From: Lachnospiraceae bacterium
GTDB taxonomy: Bacteria; Bacillota; Clostridia; Lachnospirales; Lachnospiraceae
DNA: 25,121 bases
NCBI GenBank assembly: GCA_009774375.1
Contig: VSNO01000055.1
Location: 1 to 25,121 of the forward strand
Direction: 5' to 3'
Shown here: piece after piece, positions 15,091-20,722 of the stretch
Numbering within the stretch: the first letter of the stretch is position 1
How the letters are laid out: every line of letters starts with the position of its first letter
Position numbers and translations under genes: made by a program
Notes under the pieces: model-generated
Database searches by the model: none
Told to the model about the DNA's origin: nothing
The model's input: the letters and a program-made list of their open reading frames with translations, nothing else

Positions 15091-16027
15091 TTGCAAAACG
15101 GAAAGTATAGCCGTATTCCGGTGACGCCTGGAATGTGTCCAGCTCCACTTTGGTAAAAGTCCCTGTAAGCTGGAAATCCTCGGAAAGCCGGACATGATAC
15201 CCAAGCTCCGCAAGCCGCCTGTACTCCTGCTCGATCTTCTCGTTTCCGGAAGCCGTTTCCGGAAGCTTCAGCGGACGATACTCCACACCGCTGCCATCTG
15301 TGCGTTCAACATCACCATAGAGATCGATCACAACATCATAAGCATATATCAGATCCTCTGTAGCTTCCGCCGTATTTCCCTGCTTTTCATAATATTCTGT
15401 GGTCTTCTGCAGATAGTGGTAACAGAAAAACGCTCCCTTTTCCGGGACCGGATAATCGTAAACCGAACTGTCCTTCTCATCATAATAGTCACTGATGACA
15501 GTATACTGATAACCCGCTTCCTCATCTGACTCCTTTTTACTTTCATCCAGCGACTCGACAGACACGGCAAGGTCTTCCCCTTCCTCTTTCCTGTCAGCAG
15601 CTGTCAAAGCGACTGGCGCATCTGCGCTGTCTTCTGTCTCTTTGCCGGCTGCACCCGCGTCGTTCTGTACACCGTCTGCCGCACTTCCGGCTGTCGGAAC
15701 ACCCCCTGCTAATTGTCCTGTGCCGTCTGCCGCGCCGGCATCTGTCGGAGCGCCCTCTGCCAGCTGGCCGGAACTGCCACTGTCTGCACCTGCCGCGGCA
15801 CTCATCGGAGCTGCCGTATCCCCCGCATGCTCGATCGGCATCTTTTTCATATTCTGATGTGACCAGAATGCAGTTGCAGAGATCCCAAGCACAACGACAC
15901 ATGACTAAGCCATGCACCAATTTACAGCTTTAGCGTTTATGCGCGGAAAAAATGCCGGCTCCAAAGCCTCCTCCACAAGCGCATCGTCTATCTGCTCCAT
16001 ACATTCCAGTAAATCTTTTCCCCTCAT
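15080..16027 (-). pseudogene. Membrane anti-sigma factor-like gene interrupted by in-frame TAG
   Basis: The ATG at 16027 overlaps the stop of the sigma gene (ATGA). It starts a frame beginning MRGKDLLECMEQIDDALVEEA, the usual cytoplasmic start of membrane anti-sigma proteins paired with such sigma factors in Lachnospiraceae. After 40 codons a TAG (15905-15907) stops it. The same frame then continues without any other stop to 15080: SCVVVLGISATAF (second half of the membrane helix), a Gly/Ala/Asp-rich linker with a 17-residue repeat, and an extracytoplasmic domain of about 150 residues (GYQYTVISDYYDEKD...TFRFASED) that I do not recognise. Read through, the protein would be about 315 residues. 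Re-initiation at GTG 15892 or ATG 15850 lacks a ribosome site. As given, only a 40-residue unanchored fragment would be made. Confidence 0.8.
15672..15773 (-). repeat. 51-bp in-frame tandem repeat in the anti-sigma linker
   Basis: Two imperfect 51-base units encode GQLAEGAPTDAGAADGT and GQLAGGVPTAGSAADGV. They form a flexible Gly/Ala linker between the membrane helix and the outer domain. Confidence 0.7.
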
Positions 16028-16581
16028 AAGTGAATATCCTCCTCCTCCAGATGTTCGCGCAGTTTGTTCCTCATGCGGAAAAGGATCGACTTCACCTTGC
16101 TCTCGCTGATCTGAAACATACCTGCGATATCCTTTATGGAATCCATATACCAGTACCGGCGGACAAACACGGTTCTCATCTCGATCGGCTGGTTATACAA
16201 AAACTCACTGATAATGCGTCCGATCTCCCTGCTGTCCATCTTCTGCTCCAGATCGTCGGGCGACGGAATACAGTTCTCGATCTCGTCACTCAGCTCCACA
16301 ACCGTAACACACCGTTTCTGCGCATGGTAATAATCATATCTGCCAAATGAAAAGTTGCGCGCCAGCTTTGCCAGATACGCAAAAAAGTAATTCGGCCTTT
16401 GAGGCGGCAGCGTATTCCACGTCGCATGGTATGTATCGTTCACACACTCCTCCGCGTCCTGCCGGTCATGCAGGATGTTCATGGACAGCGTCTGGAGACG
16501 CCCGCCGTACTTTCCGTCCGTCTCCGTGATCGCGCGCTGTGAGCGCTGCCAGTATAGTTCGATAATCTCATTGTCTTCCAA
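16024..16581 (-). CDS. ECF-like sigma-70 family RNA polymerase sigma factor
   Basis: 185-residue sigma factor. Region 2 spans about residues 8-90 (LYWQRSQRAITETDGKYGG, DRQDAEECVNDTYHATWNTLPP, FAYLAKLARNFSFGRYDYYHAQKR). Region 4, with a helix-turn-helix, lies at about 130-178 (RTVFVRRYWYMDSIKDIAGMFQISESKVKSILFRMRNKLREHL). The best start is a TTG at 16581, with AAAGGAGGAG eight bases ahead; the ATG at 16620 has no ribosome site, and relatives start with MEDxxIIELYW, matching the TTG start. It heads an operon with an anti-sigma-like gene (stop/start overlap ATGA) and two serpins, so it probably controls their expression, and possibly its own, in response to a signal outside the cell. The promoter it recognises cannot be read from this window. 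Confidence 0.92.
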   Translation of the reverse strand: MEDNEIIELYWQRSQRAITETDGKYGGRLQTLSMNILHDRQDAEECVNDTYHATWNTLPPQRPNYFFAYLAKLARNFSFGRYDYYHAQKRCVTVVELSDEIENCIPSPDDLEQKMDSREIGRIISEFLYNQPIEMRTVFVRRYWYMDSIKDIAGMFQISESKVKSILFRMRNKLREHLEEEDIHL

Positions 16582-16587
16582 AGTGAT

Positions 16588-16597
16588 CTCCTCCTTT
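16588..16597 (-). promoter_or_regulatory. Ribosome site fixing the TTG start of the sigma gene
   Basis: AAAGGAGGAG on minus, eight bases before TTG at 16581. It lies inside the longer frame that begins at 16620, which argues for the TTG start. Confidence 0.75.
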
Positions 16598-16712
16598 GTT
16601 TGAATCAGGAAAGGATTCATTTCCCCCTATAATAATTAAGAAGGAATTGAACGTGATCGGTTGCGGGGCTTCTGTATTAAAAGTCATGATCGTATTTATT
16701 GGTATATATATC

Positions 16713-16741
16713 ATTATCAACAATCCGGGCATTATAGTCAA
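16713..16741 (-). promoter_or_regulatory. Promoter of the sigma/anti-sigma/serpin operon
   Basis: Minus strand TTGACT (16736-16741), 17-base spacer, GATAAT (16713-16718). The predicted start near 16706 gives an unusually long leader of about 125 bases before the TTG start. It looks like a housekeeping promoter; an extra ECF promoter may exist but cannot be recognised by eye. Confidence 0.6.
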
Positions 16742-16755
16742 CAGCATAGAACTTT

Positions 16756-16784
16756 TTGACAATGACCGCTCATAGTGCTATAGT
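16756..16784 (+). promoter_or_regulatory. Promoter of the 91-residue protein gene
   Basis: Consensus TTGACA (16756-16761), 17-base spacer, TATAGT (16779-16784). It is divergent from the sigma operon promoter, with only 14 bases between the two -35 elements. Confidence 0.75.
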
Positions 16785-16848
16785 AATTATTTAGAGGGAA
16801 GAGACTTCGCACCATTCTCCCCTCAATAATTGTGAAAGGATGATAAGC

Positions 16849-17124
16849 ATGACCCCTGAAGATCAGGAATTACTGGATCGCATCAACGAATATGCCGACC
16901 AGGTATTGAAGGACTTTGATCCGCAGAAGACGCGCGTGTCCTTCCAGCTGGAGAAGCTCAAGCCCGTCATGGAGGAGATCGCGTCGGAAAAAGGAGCGAC
17001 TGTGGAAGAAATATTTATCAAATATATGGATCTGGCAAGCCAGGTCACCGTCAGCCGCGAGACGAAGTTCCAGAATACCATCGGGAACATGACAAAATAC
17101 GGCGATGTACACGATGCGTATTAA
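16849..17124 (+). CDS. Unknown small protein, 91 residues
   Basis: A small acidic, soluble protein that I do not recognise. It is predicted mostly helical (DQELLDRINEYADQVLKDF, FQLEKLKPVMEEIASEKGATVEEIFIKYMDLASQ), with no signal peptide, no membrane segment and no cysteine. The VEEIFIKYMDLAS stretch has a leucine/isoleucine spacing that could support dimerisation. The ATG at 16849 is chosen because AAAGGA lies eight bases ahead of it; the in-frame ATG at 16840 overlaps that ribosome site. It has its own strong promoter and a strong terminator, so it is a single-gene unit, diverging from the sigma/serpin operon. Whether it is functionally linked to that operon is unknown. Confidence 0.75.
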   Translation: MTPEDQELLDRINEYADQVLKDFDPQKTRVSFQLEKLKPVMEEIASEKGATVEEIFIKYMDLASQVTVSRETKFQNTIGNMTKYGDVHDAY

Positions 17125-17146
17125 ATACGATATCTTTTAAAGCAAC

Positions 17147-17175
17147 AAAAAAAGGATGTCCAGCATCCTTTTTTT
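17147..17175. terminator. Bidirectional rho-independent terminator
   Basis: 12-bp stem AAAAAAAGGATG (17147-17158) / CATCCTTTTTTT (17164-17175) with a TCCAG loop. It ends the 91-residue gene on plus and works equally on minus, where a predicted transcript arrives from 17386. Confidence 0.9.
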
Positions 17176-17386
17176 GTATGTTCCTTTTACATATTCTTTC
17201 ACATGATTCTTTCGTACACTTTTCCTCTCACACATTTCCCCCGTACACATCATAGCTTTCCATGCAGACTTCCCCCAAATCTGCCTCCGAAAGTCTATCC
17301 CTTTTACACAAACTGCTTTCAACCAGGACCCTTTACAGATACCGACAGAAGAACCTTGTTCTTAAAATATGTAACGTTGTTTCCAT
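17147..17386 (-). ncRNA. Candidate noncoding RNA of about 240 nt
   Basis: No convincing gene occupies 17176-17469. On minus there is a promoter (TTGACA at 17416-17421, AATAAT at 17393-17398) and, about 240 bases downstream, a strong terminator. The predicted RNA is purine-rich, with eight GGA triplets before the terminator. It can fold local hairpins AAGAAC-AAG-GTTCTT and GCAGATTT-GGGGG-AAGTCTGC. A 61-codon frame inside it starts without a ribosome site and runs through the terminator, so it is unlikely to be translated. It does not look like tmRNA, SRP RNA or RNase P. Its nucleotides near +6 to +16 (AACAACGTTAC) are complementary to the start region of the small ORF behind lepB. Confidence 0.35.
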
Positions 17387-17392
17387 GTATAG

Positions 17393-17421
17393 ATTATTAC
17401 ATATTTATTACGCGTTGTCAA
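17393..17421 (-). promoter_or_regulatory. Promoter of the candidate noncoding RNA
   Basis: Minus strand consensus TTGACA (17416-17421), 17-base spacer, AATAAT (17393-17398, five of six). The start is predicted near 17386. Confidence 0.55.
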
Positions 17422-17429
17422 CCTTTTTT

Positions 17430-17467
17430 TGCACATTTTATTAATACACTGTCGCATAAAATGTGCA
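17430..17467. repeat. 12-bp perfect dyad upstream of the candidate RNA promoter
   Basis: TGCACATTTTAT (17430-17441) and ATAAAATGTGCA (17456-17467) are exact reverse complements separated by 14 bases. No T run follows on either strand, so it is not a terminator. Its centre lies about 62 bases upstream of the predicted RNA start, a usual position for an activator site. Confidence 0.6.
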
Positions 17468-17469
17468 TT

Positions 17470-17520
17470 TCAATTCATTGAATATGCATTTTTATCAAAG
17501 AACAACGTTACTCGCCACAT
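17470..17520 (-). CDS. 16-codon ORF with strong ribosome site behind lepB
   Basis: The ATG at 17520 is preceded by AAAGGAG seven bases ahead, and this ribosome site directly follows the lepB stop codon. The frame reads MWRVTLFFDKNAYSMN. Codons 4-7 (GTAACGTTGTT, 17501-17511) are an exact reverse complement of 17371-17381. It may be a real small peptide, a leader, or chance; only the ribosome site supports it. Confidence 0.3.
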   Translation of the reverse strand: MWRVTLFFDKNAYSMN

Positions 17521-17534
17521 TTTCTGTCTCCTTT

Positions 17535-18047
17535 TTATTTCAACACCTTAATCTCGGGATAATACTCAAACTCAGCCCTGCCTATAATATCCTCAAACGC
17601 TACAAATTTGTTGGTCCAATACCTTGAATCCCAGGAATTGCCACGGTTGTCACCCATCATAAAATAACTGTCCTCCGGTATTTTATACGGTCCGAAATCC
17701 TCATAAAATCTGTTCTTTGTAAAATCAGGTACCAGCCTCCCGTCAATATAGACCTTGCCGTCAATGCCTTCGATCACTTCCCCGGGAAGCCCCATGATCC
17801 GCTTCAGATATAGTGTCTCCCCATCGTCAGGATAATAAAAAGAGACGATGTCTCCTCTCCGCGGAGCATCACACATATACGCCAGCCGGTTAATGACGAT
17901 TCTGCTCCCTGTCATAACAGTCTGTTCCATAGAGCCTGTCGGCACCAGCGCACTCGCAACGACATTATTTTTCAGCCAAAACGCGATGACCAGCGCAAAC
18001 AGGATCAACTTCGACCATTCATATATTCCGCGCACAACCTTTTTCAT
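17535..18047 (-). CDS. lepB: Signal peptidase I
   Basis: 170-residue membrane serine protease that removes signal peptides from exported proteins. One N-terminal membrane helix lies at about 12-30 (SKLILFALVIAFWLKNN). The catalytic serine is in PTGSM (Ser39) and the lysine general base in LYLKRIMGLPGE (Lys82). The C-terminal box GDNRGNSWDSRYW is present, as in Gram-positive SipS/LepB types. The ATG at 18047 has only a weakly spaced AGAGG. It lies 36 bases behind the ApbE-like gene and seems to be the last full gene of the Ami/Opp operon. That location suggests either co-expression with surface peptide uptake or a dedicated processing job. Other signal peptidase genes probably exist elsewhere in the genome. 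Confidence 0.95.
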   Translation of the reverse strand: MKKVVRGIYEWSKLILFALVIAFWLKNNVVASALVPTGSMEQTVMTGSRIVINRLAYMCDAPRRGDIVSFYYPDDGETLYLKRIMGLPGEVIEGIDGKVYIDGRLVPDFTKNRFYEDFGPYKIPEDSYFMMGDNRGNSWDSRYWTNKFVAFEDIIGRAEFEYYPEIKVLK

Positions 18048-18083
18048 GACTCAAGAAACCTCTCTAATACGTTACTCCTCCTA

Positions 18084-19358
18084 TTATTCACCTGCATACC
18101 GCGAAATATACTTCACTCCATCCCGGTCATACAGATCTGTCAGCACAAGGGACGGATCATTATAGAGAACCGCCCTGCCCTCACAATAGATTGAATAGAC
18201 ACCCTCCTGGGACAACAAAGACAGTCTTTCCTCCTGAAAATGATCCGCGATATAGAACGGCATCACCCGAAGCAGGATCTCCGCACAGCTGTCGTCCGAA
18301 GAATAGGTGACAAGATCGTCGAGGACGCTCCTGCAATATCCGTCTGCCACATCCACATAGGCAGTCCGGATCTCCCCATTTCGAAACGTATAGTAATGCT
18401 GCCAGTCCAGGCTGTTATTCGCCGGATAATTGCGCAGATAGACGATGCTCACCGCATGGTCATACCGCATGACACCTGCCTGATACACAGTCGTACCATT
18501 CCTGTCAAACAGATTAAATGCATACTCCGAACCGCTGACATCGTCCAGATTCCTGATGAAACCGTCATAACTGGAAATCGATCCCAGCACAAAACCGTTT
18601 TCTTTCATGGTATCTGCGATATAATCTGCAATAAACGCATTCTTCATCCAATAGAAATCGATATACTCGGAGAATCCAATCTCGGAAGCATAATCCATAT
18701 ACGCATCAGACACATAGAGCTCGATCCTGTGATCCCCCAGAAGCCTGATATCGACCGCATCCTCATCTCCTGCAAATGAGATGACCTCAGCAAAATATTC
18801 AGCGATCTCGTCATTCTGCCGCGGGTCAAAGCTGGCTGTCTCTGCATCATCATTGCAGCCAAACAGATTGCTGTACTGAACATATACCGGAGCCAGATAG
18901 ATCGCCCTGTTTCCATACCTTTCCATCAGAGAAAACGCCTGATACAATACCTCGTCAACCTCTATCGCCTCATTTGGATGCTGGTTGATATAGTACAGAT
19001 TGTGCACCCCATCAAATCCCTGACTCGTATGAAAAAGCTGATATGCCGTTCTGGATGCTTCTGTGTACAATGTTCTTACTGCCTTATTTTCCGCCGTCGG
19101 CGACAACTCCCCTGCTCCGAGATAATATTGGAAAATGAATTCATCCGAACAGTCTGCCTCCGATGAACTGGTCCCGATCGTTGTCCATCCGGCTTTCACC
19201 GTCAAAAAAGACATCAATGCATAGACAAGCGCACCCGCGCCGATCAGGATCAGCACGATCGTCAATGCGAGTCTGCCTCTGGAAAATCCTTCCTGCAGTT
19301 CGATCCGGTGAACCGGTCTGGGATGATTCTCATTTCTGTTCCTAACTGTACGATCCAA
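18084..19358 (-). CDS. Membrane-anchored degenerate ApbE-like protein
   Basis: 424 residues: a short cytoplasmic tail, one membrane helix (about 30-53) and a large outer domain. The outer domain follows the order of FAD:protein FMN transferases (ApbE): HNLYYINQHPNEAIEVDEVLYQAFSL (119-144) resembles the SxLxxLN...vs.eL..lL region; YIDFYWMKNAFIADYIADTMKENG (232-255) the iDLGaiaKGYavD..a..Lk..G helix; AYVDVADGYCRSVLDDLVTYSSDDSCAEILLRV (333-365) the hHiiDp.TG...s..tV.a.s...AD region. The glycines and lysine of the second motif and the usual H..DP.TG are lost, so flavin transfer is doubtful. The similarity is by eye and needs a profile search. The start is TTG at 19358; a TAG lies just upstream in frame and no ATG is available. 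One base separates it from the OppF stop. Confidence 0.6.
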   Translation of the reverse strand: MDRTVRNRNENHPRPVHRIELQEGFSRGRLALTIVLILIGAGALVYALMSFLTVKAGWTTIGTSSSEADCSDEFIFQYYLGAGELSPTAENKAVRTLYTEASRTAYQLFHTSQGFDGVHNLYYINQHPNEAIEVDEVLYQAFSLMERYGNRAIYLAPVYVQYSNLFGCNDDAETASFDPRQNDEIAEYFAEVISFAGDEDAVDIRLLGDHRIELYVSDAYMDYASEIGFSEYIDFYWMKNAFIADYIADTMKENGFVLGSISSYDGFIRNLDDVSGSEYAFNLFDRNGTTVYQAGVMRYDHAVSIVYLRNYPANNSLDWQHYYTFRNGEIRTAYVDVADGYCRSVLDDLVTYSSDDSCAEILLRVMPFYIADHFQEERLSLLSQEGVYSIYCEGRAVLYNDPSLVLTDLYDRDGVKYISRYAGE

Positions 19359-19359
19359 C

Positions 19360-20676
19360 CTAAACCACCACTAATATCAACAATAAGATAAACAGGACGA
19401 TCACTGCCGCAATCACGAGAAATCCTGCAATCGCGCCTTTCCTGCATGCAGTATAATTGCGGTAATAATGAAAATGTTTGAACACAAAGGCAGCGATCAA
19501 TCCGATCACCGGCAGCAGGAATGAAAAAATCTTATACCATATGCTCCCTGTATCGTGAACCGGAGCCTGCAGGAATTCATCCTCTGAAGCTGTATGCACA
19601 TCTGTCTTTTTCCGGGTATCGCTCTGCTGCGGTGCATTCGGATCTACGATATTGATCGACTTCAAAGGCACTCCCTTCTCGCGAACTGCCTTGTATTCCT
19701 CGATCTCCTTTTTATTTCCGTATACATAGTGCTCATGCCCGATATTGACAAGCTCCGGCTGGTCCGTACTGTAATCATGCATCGCCGGATCATAGGTGTA
19801 GAGCACTTTGTTCTTCTCCAGCTTGGGATCCGGTATCGGGATCGCGGAGATCAGGGAATGTGTATACGGATGCAGCGGGAAGTCAAACAGTTCGTCCGCC
19901 TCCGCAATCTCCACGATATTTCCCTTATAAATAACACCGATGCGGTCCGATATAAAGCGCACAATAGAAAGATCATGCGCGATGAACAGATATGTGACAT
20001 TCTTCTCAACCTGAAACTTCTTGAGCAGGTTCAATACCTGTGCCCTGATCGATACATCCAAAGCGGAGATCGGCTCATCCGCAACGACAAGCTCCGGCTC
20101 CATGACCATGGCGCGCGCAAGCCCGATCCTCTGGCGCTGTCCGCCGGAAAACTCGTGCGGATACCTCGTCAGATGCTCCGGCAGGAGACCAACTTCATTG
20201 ATCATCTCCTCCACTTTGCGAACACGGTCCGCCTCATTTTCAAACAGGTGAAAATTATATAAGCCCTCAGACACGATATAGTCTACCGTAGCGCGCTCAT
20301 TGAGTGACGCCGCCGGATCCTGGAATACCATCTGGATATTCCGGATCACTTCCCTGTCCAGAGAATGCGGGATCTTTCCGGAAATACGGACACCCTTATA
20401 AAGGATCTCACCGCTGGCACACGGATTGACACGGATCACGGCTCTTCCGACCGTCGTTTTACCAGATCCCGACTCCCCTACAAGCGAAAAAGTTTCTCCC
20501 TTGTATATGTCAAAACTGGCATTCTTGACAGCCCGCACAGCACTATCGCCTTTGCCAAAAGTGATATCTACATTTTTGACTGATAATAAGATCTCTTTGC
20601 CATTTTTTTCATCGATCGGACCGTGCTCCGGCAAATGAGAGACACGTCCTGATCTTTCCTGATTTAGGTTTGACAC
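19360..20676 (-). CDS. OppF/AmiF-type peptide ABC transporter ATPase with C-terminal membrane tail
   Basis: 438-residue ATPase of an oligopeptide importer. Walker A GESGSGKTT at 68-76, Q-loop Gln119 in MVFQDPAASLNER, signature FSGGQRQR at 176-183, Walker B VVADEP at 197-202, and switch His234. The usual OppF C-terminal peptide domain (HPYTHSLISAIPIPDP) ends near 290. After a linker, residues about 381-400 and 413-438 form two strongly hydrophobic segments ending at the very C-terminus (VVV). OppF proteins normally lack membrane helices. The GTG start at 20676 has AGGAG nine bases ahead. The gene follows OppD by 46 bases. Confidence 0.92.
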   Translation of the reverse strand: MSNLNQERSGRVSHLPEHGPIDEKNGKEILLSVKNVDITFGKGDSAVRAVKNASFDIYKGETFSLVGESGSGKTTVGRAVIRVNPCASGEILYKGVRISGKIPHSLDREVIRNIQMVFQDPAASLNERATVDYIVSEGLYNFHLFENEADRVRKVEEMINEVGLLPEHLTRYPHEFSGGQRQRIGLARAMVMEPELVVADEPISALDVSIRAQVLNLLKKFQVEKNVTYLFIAHDLSIVRFISDRIGVIYKGNIVEIAEADELFDFPLHPYTHSLISAIPIPDPKLEKNKVLYTYDPAMHDYSTDQPELVNIGHEHYVYGNKKEIEEYKAVREKGVPLKSINIVDPNAPQQSDTRKKTDVHTASEDEFLQAPVHDTGSIWYKIFSFLLPVIGLIAAFVFKHFHYYRNYTACRKGAIAGFLVIAAVIVLFILLLILVVV

Positions 20677-20722
20677 GTTCTAAATCTCCTATCTAAAGTC
20701 TCTGATTCCAAATCATAAGATT

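Noticed and set aside
17137..17322. 61-codon minus-strand ORF in the gap before lepB.
   Set aside because: It starts at TTG without a ribosome site and reads through the terminator hairpin.
17203..17481. 92-codon plus-strand ORF in the same gap.
   Set aside because: It has no ribosome site, a Phe/Pro/His-rich low-quality composition, and runs through the dyad and promoter elements.
17371..17511. Miniature inverted-repeat transposable element, from the 11-bp terminal inverted repeats.
   Set aside because: No target-site duplication flanks the repeats and no second copy is present in the window; part of one repeat is explained by the small ORF.
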